A stretch of DNA of 64,000 nt from an uncultured Eubacteriales bacterium (GCA_900546315.1 URCP01000002.1:1-64000); one strand, 5' to 3'; counted from the stretch's first letter, positions 33,591 through 43,192 are shown. Notes: generated from the sequence alone by a model not told the origin. Numbers and translations are program-made.

Positions 33591-35262
33591 ACCATATCAG
33601 CCTGGTTCACTTCGCCAAGATGCGTCTGCGGAGGATCCGCGACCGCTAAGATATCGCATTTGAACAGCGCGTCGCTCCAACCGTCCCGCTGATCCACATC
33701 GGGCAGATAGACGAGATAGCTGCGAGGTGTATCCGATACTCTTGGCAGTGATAGCGAGGCTTCCGAGTTCAGCAGCATATCCTGATTCAGTGTGAACGAG
33801 GACGCCAGAAGACCGACGTGCAGTCCCTTCGCGCCGAGACTGTCAAGATATCGCAGCAGCCCGACCACGGTCATGGCGTCTGATCTTTTCGGCGGAGACC
33901 AGCTGAAGGACGGCAGCATAGTCGGTTTTTTCAGTTCCTGTAGCGACGCTGGCTGTATGCGCGGGATGAACGGTGAAAGCGACACTATGAGCGACATCCC
34001 TGCTGCCGTCAGCGCCGTCGTATATTGCTTTGATCCATGGAGGTTGGCTTCGAGTCTGCCTGAGACAAGTATAATCATACACATGAACGCCGGAGCATAC
34101 ATCAGCAGATGCTGTTGACCGTGCGTCTGCACCCGGACAAACAGACAAAAACAGAGAACCGACCAGATCATCAGAAAAGCCGCGTCACATCGTTGACCCT
34201 TTGAAAACAGCAGACATATACCCGCAGCGAAAAATAATATTAACGGTGTTATCCCGAAATACCGGAAAAGCAGCAGAATATCTTTGTCAAGTCCGATCTT
34301 GTAAGCAACATACAGCGAACTGTAGTCGGCGAGAAGCTTTGTCGATACCAGCCTCTGGAAAAAGAACAGCAGTGTGAAGGCAAATCCTCCGACGTCGACA
34401 AAGCCGATCATTACCGAATATAACAGCATCGGCGTGAACAGCAGTGTGATCGTCGTGATGATGAGCCGGTGTTTTGTATAGCGCTTTGCCATATACCAGA
34501 CCAGCACGCAGACCGGCAGGTATCCGAAATTCGCGATCGACGACAGGAAAATATAGCGGGAGGAACCGAGCAGACGTACGCAAACTATTGCCGGAAGTAT
34601 GATAAGATAGTTGTAGTCGAGCGTCAGAACCGAGTCGAAAACGACCTTGAGCAGCCTTTTCGTTCCCTCGTTTTTCCACAGTTCGGCAAGTTCACGCGAG
34701 ACAGACCAATACCCGGCGTTGTCCCAGTAGTATATGGTCGAGCTGTTTTTTGCGTATATGAAGACGAGAAGATTCACCGCCGCAAGAATCGTTGCGATAA
34801 AGCATATGTCTCCGCGGGTCACGGAACGCAAAACCGACTTTATACTTGCGAATATCCTCCTCAGAGCCGGAAGATTCAGCAGTATGAAGATAGCCAGCAG
34901 AAGTCCGCCGCCGAACAGATAGAGTGTCTCAGTTATGCCGCTCATCGTGACATCAGAGCCCTCGAGAGCCCGCGAGGTCAGATAATCACGCCATAGAAAC
35001 ACAATACCAGTGCAGCATACCAGGATCAGCGCGTCGGCGTACAGCGGCAGACCAATATAGTCACGCACCTGTTTGGCAGATGGCGCGAACACAAAAGCCG
35101 CCGCGGCGAGCAGGGCGGTGAACAGCAGAAGCGCCCATACAGGCAAGCCGAAACCCCACGCCTGAATAAGGAAAGCCTTGCATTTTACAGATAAAAAATA
35201 CCGATTATTCCGCCGCCGAGCGCCGCTGCCAAGCGACCGGCGCAGTGTGCCGCGAGTTTCAT
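33591..35262 (-). pseudogene. Multi-pass membrane protein (glycosyltransferase-39-like) with frameshift and lost C terminus
   Basis: The main frame (TTG 35146 downward) gives about 515 residues with some twelve hydrophobic segments, followed by the soluble tail 'LLNSEASLSLPRVSDTPRSY' to 'ADPPQTHLGEVNQADM'. From about 33590 the frame runs out of phase into the glycosyltransferase remnant, so the natural C terminus is missing. The well-placed start is ATG 35262 (AGAAAGG 8 bases before), which gives a hydrophobic N terminus but stops at once; one extra base in the A6 run at 35193-35198 (T6 on the coding strand) would join it to the main frame. Family resemblance is to lipid-linked-sugar glycosyltransferases paired with GtrB proteins. 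Confidence 0.75.
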
Positions 35263-35328
35263 TTATGATTATACCTTTCTACTGTGCTGCAATGGCAAAA
35301 GTGTATACTGGATCGTAATTAAAGATGA

Positions 35329-35358
35329 GTCCCGTACATTGATAAGAATGTGCGGGAC
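35329..35358 (-). terminator. Terminator of the LPXTG protein gene
   Basis: GTCCCGTACATT (35329-35340) pairs with AATGTGCGGGAC (35347-35358) around a 6-base loop. On the minus strand the tail is TCATCTTTAATT. Confidence 0.75.
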
Positions 35359-35366
35359 TGCACCAT

Positions 35367-37145
35367 TTATTTGTCGTTCTTTTTCTTCCTGCCGACGGCA
35401 ATGAAGGCTCCGCCGCAGATGACGCAGATTATACCGATCGTGACCGGGAGTTTATATCCGATGCCGCCGGTGTGCGGGAGCTTCACGTTCGCGAAGTTGA
35501 CTGTGATGTCGCGGTCGCAGGTGAAACTATATGACTTATCGCTCTTGGCATAACCTTCAGGAGCCTCTGATTCGACAAGCTCATAGTTTCCGGCTTCGAG
35601 TCCGCTGAAAACACAATACCCGTTATCATCGGTAGTACCTGTTGCGATTGGAGTCGCGGTTTCACCTTCAACTTTGTTGAGAATGAATGTTGCACCGGCA
35701 AGACCTTTCGTTTGGTTTTCCTGATCATACTTGAAGACCGTGACGGTATACAGACCGACTGTCACGGGAGTCTTTACTGTCGGTGTGAGCTTTGACTCAT
35801 CGCTGTATGGTCCGTAGTTTATATACGCCGTGTCGGTGTATTGTCCGCTTAGCCGACCTTCCTTCGGGACCGCGTCAAAGGTCAGGACAACATCCGGCGG
35901 GGTTGTTGTTACATCTTCAAGAGTGTAATAGCCTTTATTATACAGTTCGACAAGGTTTACTCTCAACTCAAACGTACAGCCATCTGTCAGGTTATCATAT
36001 TCGACTGTATACAGGCTATTGTCAATTTCTTTCGATTTGACAGTCAGTTTGAGACTTTCTGGGTCAATACTCAGTTTTGAATCGAGCGTATTATGGAAGA
36101 CGAGCATATATGTGCCGCGCTTATTTGCGGACTGGACGCGCTGTACGGACGGACCATCCACAGCCCCGGTGAATGGAATATAATCTCCGATACATTGTGG
36201 TACATTTGTGGTTATCCTGAACGTGACCTTATTATTGTCCGCGTCGATACTGCCGTCGACCTTGATTCCGACGGAGCTTGTCTTCTGGTCGCTCTCACCG
36301 GGATCCGGGTCAGTACTGCCGGAATCCGTGAAGATGAGCTTATTTTCAGCGTCAAGCGTCGGTTTGTATCCGCTTTGCCCGTCGAGAGAGAAGGCGTTTA
36401 CCGAGGCTTTGTCGGTCGCGAGGATATCTCCGGTTGCGGCGATCCCGGTGGCGTTGTCTGTCATATCAATGCCTATATTGCCGGTGAGTTTATCAATGAC
36501 ATTTACCGGAGATGCTGAACGGAGGTTGGAATCTTTATTGTCTGCTTTGTTGCCGATAATAGTTGTGCTTCCGGAAACATTGATTTTGCCGTCGCCGGTC
36601 ACGCGTACTCCGCCGCCGGTACAGTTTGTTACGGTTACGTCTTTCAGTGTCAGGGTTCCACCGGTTATTTCTATTCCGGCAACTGGATATGAACCTGCCC
36701 CATCAATTTTTAGAGATGCCAATGTAGTGGAACCAGAAATAGCAGTGAAAGGTGTGGTACCTTTATTCGTGATTTCGATATTTTCGGTGGAACCTATGAG
36801 CCATACATTATTGTAGTCATGCAAATCAATCGTAACGTTTTCTGGTATACTGAAACTTTTTGTGATAAAAATCACAGTATTGTTGCTCTGTAAAGCTCCT
36901 GCCAATGTCTGCACATCCAATATTGGGTTGATAGTGTCAATACAGTCTTCCAATATCTGCTTATCAGAAATAACCGCTTTATAAGCAATTACATCATCAC
37001 TTTGCGAAACTTTGAATGTGTCGCTGCTGTCAAACGGGTTCACAAGCGTAATATTTTCCTCCGCCGCGACTCCCATACACAAAATCCCTGCCAGAACCAT
37101 GAACATGGCAAAGAATAAAACCGAACAAACTGCTGTGCGTTTCAT
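35367..37145 (-). CDS. LPXTG-anchored surface protein with SpaA-like domain
   Basis: A 592-residue secreted protein: signal peptide 1-27 ('VCSVLFFAMFMVLAGILCMG'), a beta-helix-like region (about 75-260: 'NNVWLIGSTENIEITNK', 'GGTLTLKDVTVTNCTGGGVRV'), then a region rich in pilin-like beta domains. Next is a SpaA/Cna-B domain ('VTVFKYDQENQTKGLAGATF', ending 'ESEAPEGY'), the sortase motif LPHTG (556-560), a membrane segment and an RKKK tail. It is covalently attached to peptidoglycan by a class of sortase not encoded in the window. The Lys in 'TVFKYD' and the Glu in 'ELVESEAP' are candidates for an isopeptide bond. The gene is visibly more A+T-rich than its neighbours, which suggests acquisition. 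Confidence 0.88.
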   Translation of the reverse strand: MKRTAVCSVLFFAMFMVLAGILCMGVAAEENITLVNPFDSSDTFKVSQSDDVIAYKAVISDKQILEDCIDTINPILDVQTLAGALQSNNTVIFITKSFSIPENVTIDLHDYNNVWLIGSTENIEITNKGTTPFTAISGSTTLASLKIDGAGSYPVAGIEITGGTLTLKDVTVTNCTGGGVRVTGDGKINVSGSTTIIGNKADNKDSNLRSASPVNVIDKLTGNIGIDMTDNATGIAATGDILATDKASVNAFSLDGQSGYKPTLDAENKLIFTDSGSTDPDPGESDQKTSSVGIKVDGSIDADNNKVTFRITTNVPQCIGDYIPFTGAVDGPSVQRVQSANKRGTYMLVFHNTLDSKLSIDPESLKLTVKSKEIDNSLYTVEYDNLTDGCTFELRVNLVELYNKGYYTLEDVTTTPPDVVLTFDAVPKEGRLSGQYTDTAYINYGPYSDESKLTPTVKTPVTVGLYTVTVFKYDQENQTKGLAGATFILNKVEGETATPIATGTTDDNGYCVFSGLEAGNYELVESEAPEGYAKSDKSYSFTCDRDITVNFANVKLPHTGGIGYKLPVTIGIICVICGGAFIAVGRKKKNDK

Positions 37146-37310
37146 TTTACATAATCTGTCCTTTCGTTCTGAATATGTATCCGCAGCTCTGCCCGGTTTC
37201 TTTTTTCCGGCAATTGAAAACTGACGGATAGTATTCTGTTATTTTTCGATATGCGTGTCGGGGTTCTTCGCCCTGATTCGTGTTTTTTCGACATATCGTT
37301 TCTGTAATAT

Positions 37311-37339
37311 ATTATACACGCGTTCAGACAAAAAGTCAA
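37311..37339 (-). promoter_or_regulatory. Sigma-A promoter of the LPXTG protein gene
   Basis: On the minus strand TTGACT (37339-37334) and TATAAT (37316-37311) with a 17-base spacer and a long leader of about 160 bases. The rest of the gap up to 37530 holds no gene that I can support. Confidence 0.75.
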
Positions 37340-37530
37340 TATATCTCGTTCATATTTTTGCGTCAGCGAGCGGATTTTACATTCCGTTCATATTTTGGAG
37401 CGTATATAATAAATATATCCGCCACCAATGAACTGTGATTGTATTCTCCGGCGATTGAGTCAATCTGATGGCGTTTCTGCCGGGGTTGTTTCGGGATTCA
37501 GAGGACAGGCTTAACAGGACAGGAGTACGG

Positions 37531-38649
37531 CTATCTGATGCGGACCTCACTTGTGGATTCATTTGAAAGCACTGGCTGAGGATCTCCGACAAAATCCTGA
37601 TGTATATCGCTGATCGTCATGTCGCTGACAGCTGCTCCGCGGCTTATGCGTATCGCCGGTGCCTTTGTCATCTCGTTTTTCTCATGCCTGTAAACACGCT
37701 CCAACGTGATATTCCGGCAGTTTGTTCCGGACTCAAACCAGACCTGTGAATTGTTGATGACTGCCGGAATCTGATCTTCCGGCGCGTATCCTGTGCTCTT
37801 TGACACATACAGATCCGAGAGATGGATATTTTCAAGCAGAACCGGCTTATCCTCGTGCAGCGGATAGTGGTGGGTGAATGATACCGCGAAAAGTCTGAAC
37901 GCTCCGTGAACATTCCTGATGTTTATATTCCGCACGGCGTCTCCGCGCGATAGCAGCCGGATCCCGGTGTATCCGTTCTCACAGAAGATTCCGTCAATAT
38001 CTATATCCTCAATGTCTCCCCGTGTGATCTCGCTCCTCGTCGTTCCGTTGGCGCAGAGCGCGACGTGATCGTCATTGCAGTCGCCCATGATATTGCGTAT
38101 CACGCCAAAACGCGCGGGACCCTGAATATGAACGCCATCCATGTTCGGTTTCGACAGATCGTAATCAAAATGAACGTTCTCGACCGTGAAGTATCTGGCA
38201 TCCGCTATATGTATGCCATATGACGTCGGGTCACGCAGTATGATGTCACGGACAACAAGATGCTCGGTGTGAACGAGTCTTATCATCAGCACAATCAGCG
38301 AATTCGAGATATACTTGTCATAGTCGCAGGGGAGATCCTCGACCGGTATCCATTCGCGCTCCTGTGCGGCGTTGTTGCCGTCCCAGATACCGCCCTCGAT
38401 CGTGATATTGCGGTTCACGCGGCGCTCATACAGACCGTCATTGTCGAGGAGCGAGCAGTTCACGTGATCCGCGAGCCGCAGAACCGCGTTTCTCGCGACT
38501 ATCAGATGCGTGTCATCATGAATTATCAGCGGTCTCGATATCAGATATCTTCCGTCCGGCACCCGGACCTCTCCTCTTTTATCGAGGAGAGCCTGGAGCG
38601 CCGCCGTGTCGTCATGTATGCCGTCTTTCCACAGCTTTATCTCATCCAT
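37531..38649 (-). CDS. Right-handed beta-helix glycosidase, GH28-like (pectinase superfamily)
   Basis: A 372-residue cytosolic protein without signal peptide. The N terminus has the 'DDTAALQALLDKRGEVRVPDGRY' block common to GH28 and pectate-lyase-fold enzymes. The active-site regions read 'KPNMDGVHIQGPARFGVIRNIMGDCNDDHVAL', matching the GH28 NxD and DD aspartates, but the HG and RxK motifs are replaced ('RLLSRGD'). It may therefore be a related hydrolase of unknown specificity. Gene order is MerR, DMT, SBP, this gene, with a 15-base gap after the SBP. Being intracellular, it probably acts on imported oligosaccharides. Confidence 0.78.
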   Translation of the reverse strand: MDEIKLWKDGIHDDTAALQALLDKRGEVRVPDGRYLISRPLIIHDDTHLIVARNAVLRLADHVNCSLLDNDGLYERRVNRNITIEGGIWDGNNAAQEREWIPVEDLPCDYDKYISNSLIVLMIRLVHTEHLVVRDIILRDPTSYGIHIADARYFTVENVHFDYDLSKPNMDGVHIQGPARFGVIRNIMGDCNDDHVALCANGTTRSEITRGDIEDIDIDGIFCENGYTGIRLLSRGDAVRNINIRNVHGAFRLFAVSFTHHYPLHEDKPVLLENIHLSDLYVSKSTGYAPEDQIPAVINNSQVWFESGTNCRNITLERVYRHEKNEMTKAPAIRISRGAAVSDMTISDIHQDFVGDPQPVLSNESTSEVRIR

Positions 38650-38664
38650 ATTCTGTTTCTCCCG

Positions 38665-40107
38665 TTACTCAGCTTTTTCGGATATCGAGTTTATTTCGTT
38701 CTCGACCTTATTCCGCATCTTTGCCCATGTCGATGACCAGTTCTCAGTCCAGCCGAGTACCGCTTTTCTGAGTTCAGTCCCGCTTCCGCCGAAATCGAAC
38801 GCGGTTATGAAGTCATATGACGGATTATCAAATATTATGTCGAGCATTTTTGAGGATACGTCGTCGCGCGAAACCTTTCCGTTCAGTGTGACCTCGTAGA
38901 CCGCGGGAACTATGATTTCATCCGCCATCGCCGCCATTGTCTCCATAACGAGTCCGGCCTTATCGGTGTCACGGCAGTTGAGCGGTACGGCGACTCCGGT
39001 CGGGAGCCATGTCGTGCAGGTTGTGGTGTAATAATCCTGCGACTCGTCGAATTTCGGCGTGGGGATGATCCCGAAATCATCCGCCATATCGCGGAACTTC
39101 TGTACATCGAGCATATCACAGGTCGTGAATATGCTTCTGCTCTCGCGGAAGACGAGCAGTGACGAGCCATCCGAAAACTTGTTGTGATAGGTGACGTCCG
39201 GGTTCCCGAATATCCCCGCGCATTTTTCAATGATTTCCGTCATCCGCGCGTCAGAAAGGTCAACCGAGAAAACGCCGTCCTTTTCGGTTATCGGATCATA
39301 CCCTGCGGACGCGTACAGAACGTTGCCGAATACCGGATCAAGCGAGAAGCCGTAGAAGTCGTTCACGTCCATAGTACCGTTGCCGTCAAGATCATGAGAG
39401 GATTTCTTCATATATTCAGAGAGCAGATCAATCGTCCACTTGCCATCGAGCACCGTCTGATAGACATCATCAATACCATATTCCCCGGCAAGCCGCTTGT
39501 TGAAGAGGCACGCGACCGGAGACTGACTGAACTGGGCGGAGATGACGCCGGTCGTGAAATACTGTCTTCCGCCGAAAGTCATCCTGTCGTGTATTGATCT
39601 GTCCCAGAGTCCGCCGTCAAGCGTGACATACGGAAGATCTCCGAGATCAAGAAGGACTCCCGCTGAGATCATCGTGTTTATACCCTGTGACATCGCGGTT
39701 ATCGCCATCTCATACGCGGGGTCATCGGCGAGAACTGTCTTCTGAACCCGTGACGCGACCTCGTTGCGGTCGTCGAGAGCGATGAACTCGAACGTCACGC
39801 CGAGACGCTCAGAGACCTTGACGTCCCTCTTGTGGATAGCGTCGTTTATGACGTCGCCGTCCTTTTCATCGGTGTAGAAATTCTGTCTCTCGTTCGTGCT
39901 CTGTCCGATCACACGGAATGTGTAGCCGGAGAGATTCTCCTTCGGCAGAGTGTCAAGGTAGGACGTCGTGTCAGACGCCGTCGTCGCGTCAGGAGCGTAT
40001 GACTGATCGCCGGAGGTTTCGTCTCCGGACGCTGAATCACCGCAGGAAAAACTGCCGGCGAGCATCCCGGCGAGAAGAATGGGCGCGATAAGCCTGTTTC
40101 TTTTCAT
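38665..40107 (-). CDS. Extracellular solute-binding lipoprotein (sugar-type SBP)
   Basis: A 480-residue lipoprotein (lipobox 'GSFSC', Cys22). Shared blocks: 'VINDAIHKRDVKVSERLGVTFEF', the Asp-rich loop 'DLDGNGTMDVNDFYGF' and 'DFGIIPTPKFDESQDYYTT'. I chose ATG 40107; the ATG four codons earlier (40119) is only one base from AAAGG. The leader AAAACTGTAA...ACGAAAGGTATGGTCATAA is almost identical to that of the AraC gene starting at 42939. It lies between the DMT and GH28-like genes. No permease is linked; ligand likely a plant or host glycan fragment. Confidence 0.87.
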   Translation of the reverse strand: MKRNRLIAPILLAGMLAGSFSCGDSASGDETSGDQSYAPDATTASDTTSYLDTLPKENLSGYTFRVIGQSTNERQNFYTDEKDGDVINDAIHKRDVKVSERLGVTFEFIALDDRNEVASRVQKTVLADDPAYEMAITAMSQGINTMISAGVLLDLGDLPYVTLDGGLWDRSIHDRMTFGGRQYFTTGVISAQFSQSPVACLFNKRLAGEYGIDDVYQTVLDGKWTIDLLSEYMKKSSHDLDGNGTMDVNDFYGFSLDPVFGNVLYASAGYDPITEKDGVFSVDLSDARMTEIIEKCAGIFGNPDVTYHNKFSDGSSLLVFRESRSIFTTCDMLDVQKFRDMADDFGIIPTPKFDESQDYYTTTCTTWLPTGVAVPLNCRDTDKAGLVMETMAAMADEIIVPAVYEVTLNGKVSRDDVSSKMLDIIFDNPSYDFITAFDFGGSGTELRKAVLGWTENWSSTWAKMRNKVENEINSISEKAE

Positions 40108-40210
40108 GATTATGACCATACCTTTCGTTATAAATTACAGTTTTGCGAGAGTTAAGGAAACACTGAATTAAGGTTGTTTTCGCGGATTCCGGAAATAAAT
40201 CTGATAAGTG

Positions 40211-41074
40211 TCATACAGGAACACTCAGCAGGATTATTGAGGCGAGCCCGGCGATGAATCCGACAAGTCTTCTGCCTGTCAGCTTCTCGCGGAAGACCAC
40301 GGCCGACACGAGAACCGTCAGAAGAAGCGCGCCGCCATTTGCGACCGGATAATAGATAAGACTGTCAAGAGATCCCGCGAGAGTCAGGTTTATCTGTGAG
40401 TAAAAACTGACGATCGCTCCGGACGCCGCGCCGAGGAGAATACCGGAGCCGCGGACTCTCCTGCCGCTTCTGCCGTGTACCGCGGCGCGTCCGATAAGAG
40501 ACAGAATGAACATCATCGAACAGGCGGTGAAAAGAAACATCATCCGCTCCCCCTTCGACCCGGAGGTCTGATGCACCTTTTCGACGACGCCCGCCAGACC
40601 GGAAAACAGGAAGCACAGCACGACCATGATAACCCATTTCCTGCCGGCTGCCGTCGCGGTTTCGCCGCGATTCCGCAGCAGCCAGACGGATATAAGCATG
40701 ACGGCGATACCGACCGCCTGAAAACCCCCAAACTTCTCCCTCCAGAATATCGGTCCCGCGAGCGACGGGATAATCATGCCGTAGAGCACGAACAGAGACG
40801 TCAGTGACATCGGCCCTGTCCGCATGGCCGCCACCGAAAGCGCCTGGAGAGAGAACACGAATACCGCGTACACCGCCGCGCACGCGAAGGTGACATATGA
40901 GATATCCTTACCAACCCCAAGAAGAAAAGTCACAATGGCAGCCGTTCCGTAGGACACCGCGTTGAATGTGAATATCCCGCCGGCATCCGGCTTTTCCGCC
41001 TTCGCGAACCTGTTGTAAATACCGCTCTTGCAGACGCCGAGGACTATCGACAGGAGCAGGAGAACATACATCAT
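40211..41074 (-). CDS. DMT superfamily (EamA-like) transporter, copy 2
   Basis: A 287-residue protein with ten predicted transmembrane helices. It shares with copy 3 (58657-59529) the block 'YYPVANGGALLLTVLVSAVVFREKLTGRRLVGF' and 'GVVEKVHQTSGSKGERMMFLFTACSMMF', so these two are close paralogues; copy 1 is more distant. Its start codon overlaps the stop of the MerR gene (ATGA at 41071-41074), so it is translated together with the regulator. Substrate unknown. The gap of 103 bases to the SBP gene contains a GGAAACACTGA copy (see repeat at 3220). Confidence 0.85.
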   Translation of the reverse strand: MMYVLLLLSIVLGVCKSGIYNRFAKAEKPDAGGIFTFNAVSYGTAAIVTFLLGVGKDISYVTFACAAVYAVFVFSLQALSVAAMRTGPMSLTSLFVLYGMIIPSLAGPIFWREKFGGFQAVGIAVMLISVWLLRNRGETATAAGRKWVIMVVLCFLFSGLAGVVEKVHQTSGSKGERMMFLFTACSMMFILSLIGRAAVHGRSGRRVRGSGILLGAASGAIVSFYSQINLTLAGSLDSLIYYPVANGGALLLTVLVSAVVFREKLTGRRLVGFIAGLASIILLSVPV

Positions 41075-41886
41075 TCAGGGTTGTCCCCCCTCGGTCTGAC
41101 CGGGAGCTGGATCTCGGTGAGCCAATCGGACTCGTCGTCACGATTCCACGCGCCGTCTATGTATCTCTCCCGTGCCTCGCCCGCGAGTTCATAGCCGTTG
41201 TCAGCCGCCCACTTCACCGCGTACAGATACGCGTCGCGTATGTTATCATAACATCCGCGGTGCTCAACGCTTACCGCCCTTATCGGCTCGAGAGTCTTGA
41301 ATTTCAGCGTCGGGGTATCGGTGCCCACGCGATCGGTTGACTGCGCGTACTCAATGAAGATATTGGTCTCGCGGTATCCGCTCTCCGGATATATCACGCA
41401 GCAGTAGTCCGGAACCGAGTACCTGACATCCGGATTAGTCCGCTTCAGTTCCCTGCTGCACGCGGTTATGAACGAGCGTATATGCTCCACTGTCTGAATA
41501 TATCCGCGGCAGTAATACACTGTGCAGGCGGGAATATCCCTGATGTGCGCGGCGTATACCTGAGGCGGCGAGTCTCCAAGCATACGGTCTATCTCGTCTA
41601 TCTGTCTTCCGGTTTCCTCGATTGCGCGCACGAGCTGTTCACGTCTTGCGCGCAGCGCGTCGGAAGCGTTTTCTCCGCGGAGTATCGAGGCGATGTCGTC
41701 ATTCTGCATTCCCGCCGCCTTGTACGCGAGTATCAGACGCATCGTCTCAAGCTGTTCATCCGTATAATATCTGTAGGAGGTTGAACTGTCGACGAACGCG
41801 GGCTTCAGGAGCCCGACCTTATCATAGTACCGAAGCGCCTTTATTGTAGTCTTGGCGAGCTTCGAGAATTCTCCTATGCGAAGCAT
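41071..41886 (-). CDS. MerR family transcriptional regulator with GyrI-like effector domain
   Basis: A 271-residue activator. Residues 1-70 form the MerR winged helix ('MLRIGEFSKLAKTTIKALRYYDKVGLLKPAFVDSSTSYRYY'), followed by a coiled-coil dimerisation helix ('RREQLVRAIEETGRQIDEIDRML'). Residues about 115-265 are a GyrI/BmrR-type small-molecule domain ('YCRGYIQTVEHIRSFITACS', 'SVEHRGCYDNIRDAYLYAVKWAADNGYELAGEARERYIDG'). The promoter at 41916-41946 has the 19-base spacer and palindrome that MerR proteins act on, so autoregulation with the DMT and perhaps SBP and hydrolase genes is likely. Confidence 0.9.
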   Translation of the reverse strand: MLRIGEFSKLAKTTIKALRYYDKVGLLKPAFVDSSTSYRYYTDEQLETMRLILAYKAAGMQNDDIASILRGENASDALRARREQLVRAIEETGRQIDEIDRMLGDSPPQVYAAHIRDIPACTVYYCRGYIQTVEHIRSFITACSRELKRTNPDVRYSVPDYCCVIYPESGYRETNIFIEYAQSTDRVGTDTPTLKFKTLEPIRAVSVEHRGCYDNIRDAYLYAVKWAADNGYELAGEARERYIDGAWNRDDESDWLTEIQLPVRPRGDNPE

Positions 41887-41915
41887 TGGTTTCCCCCTTT
41901 TCCTTTCCTGATCTA

Positions 41916-41946
41916 ATTATACACCCTCCCCTTCGGGGAGAGTCAA
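41916..41946 (-). promoter_or_regulatory. MerR-type promoter with 19-base spacer and palindromic operator
   Basis: On the minus strand TTGACT (41946-41941) and TATAAT (41921-41916) are 19 bases apart, and the spacer contains the palindrome CTCCCCTTCGGGGAG (41926-41940). This is the geometry typical of promoters that MerR proteins activate by DNA distortion. The 200 bases from here to 42147 show no gene. Confidence 0.88.
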
Positions 41947-42147
41947 TAGGATTCCGGAAAAAAGATAATTTTTTTCATGAAAAAATGTCAGGTCGTGAAT
42001 AAGAACACAAAAAAGGACGGCATTACGCAGGCGGTTCATGCACCAGATGATCCTGATGCCTTGACCACAACGTCCGGAACGAGCCTTGCTTCTCTGCCAT
42101 CTGCTGCAATTATATATGCGCCGGTCGGTTTGTCGACAAAGCTCCGG

Positions 42148-42939
42148 TCACATCCTGTACCCTTCCCGGTATTTTCCCGGCGTCATTCCGACGACCCGTC
42201 TGAACTCCCGGCAGAAATACGCGGAATCCGAGAATCCGGCGCGCAGCGAGATTTCGCCGACCGAAAGACCTGTCGATATAAGCAGATCCTTCGCCGCCTC
42301 TACCCTCCGTGACTTAATGTATTTTGACGGCTGTATCCCGTACTTCGCGAGGAACAGTTTCCTGAACCACACTGTAGTCATGCCGGCAAGTGACGCGAGT
42401 GACTCAACGGTAAGCCGGCTGTCCGTGAGATTATTTCCTATATAAGCCATTATCCTCTCGAGCTTGTCAGACTGTTCGGGAGACACATATGACAGGCTGA
42501 GCCCGCTCTCCGCTATCGACATTATCGCGTAAAGAGCGGAAAAGCACACAGAGAGCGAGCCGCGCAGTTCGCGTGTGCGCGCGGCGAACGCCGACGCGTA
42601 ATATTGCTCGGTCTGGCTGCTGTCGCGCACTTCGAGCATGAACGGGTCATATATCTCGGTGTCGTTGAGCAGCTTGAAATTTATGCACGCCGTGTATCCG
42701 CTCTCGTGTTTCTTTATGTAATAACTCCTGTGCTCAGGGAGATAGATAAGGTTGCGCGGCGAACACATGAGGCGGGTGCCGTCGTCAAAAATATACTCGA
42801 CCGTGCTCGAGATCGCGTAGGCAAAACCATGATTCGGACGATCCGGATGATTCAGGGTCGGTTCGACATCGGGCGCCATTATCGTCACGAGATTTATATC
42901 GGTCACGATCTGGTTTTTGTCAAACAGATACTTGTTCAT
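42148..42939 (-). CDS. AraC family transcriptional regulator
   Basis: A 263-residue regulator with an N-terminal cupin-like part ('LMCSPRNLIYLPEHRSYYIKKHESGYTACINFKLL') and a C-terminal double helix-turn-helix ('TVESLASLAGMTTVWFRKLFLAKYGIQPSKYIKSRRVEAAKDLL', 'VGEISLRAGFSDSAYFCREFRRVVGMTPGKYR'). ATG 42939 is chosen by analogy with the nearly identical leader of the SBP gene at 40107; an ATG four codons upstream is too close to AAAGG. It is transcribed away from the SBP/GRE/GH-like operon at 43230 and is its likely regulator. Confidence 0.86.
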   Translation of the reverse strand: MNKYLFDKNQIVTDINLVTIMAPDVEPTLNHPDRPNHGFAYAISSTVEYIFDDGTRLMCSPRNLIYLPEHRSYYIKKHESGYTACINFKLLNDTEIYDPFMLEVRDSSQTEQYYASAFAARTRELRGSLSVCFSALYAIMSIAESGLSLSYVSPEQSDKLERIMAYIGNNLTDSRLTVESLASLAGMTTVWFRKLFLAKYGIQPSKYIKSRRVEAAKDLLISTGLSVGEISLRAGFSDSAYFCREFRRVVGMTPGKYREGYRM

Positions 42940-43163
42940 GTTTATGACCATACCTTTCGTACTGACTTACAGTTTTCCGGCGGCTTTCAGAATTCACGGC
43001 TCTGTGTCGTGAAAGCCTCAGAACTGTCTGGTCTGAAATTCATTTCAGACTCTGTCCCCTTCGGCTTGCGGATTATGTAAACAGTATATCAGTGATCGGC
43101 GCTCCTGTCAAGTATGAAAATAAAAACGTATTTCGATTTATACAATCTGTTTCGGCTTTTCTA

Positions 43164-43192
43164 TTGATATGGCGAATGATATGTGCTATAAT
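43164..43192 (+). promoter_or_regulatory. Sigma-A promoter of the SBP-GRE operon
   Basis: TTGATA (43164-43169) and TATAAT (43187-43192), spacer 17 bases, 38 bases before the SBP start codon. Confidence 0.8.
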
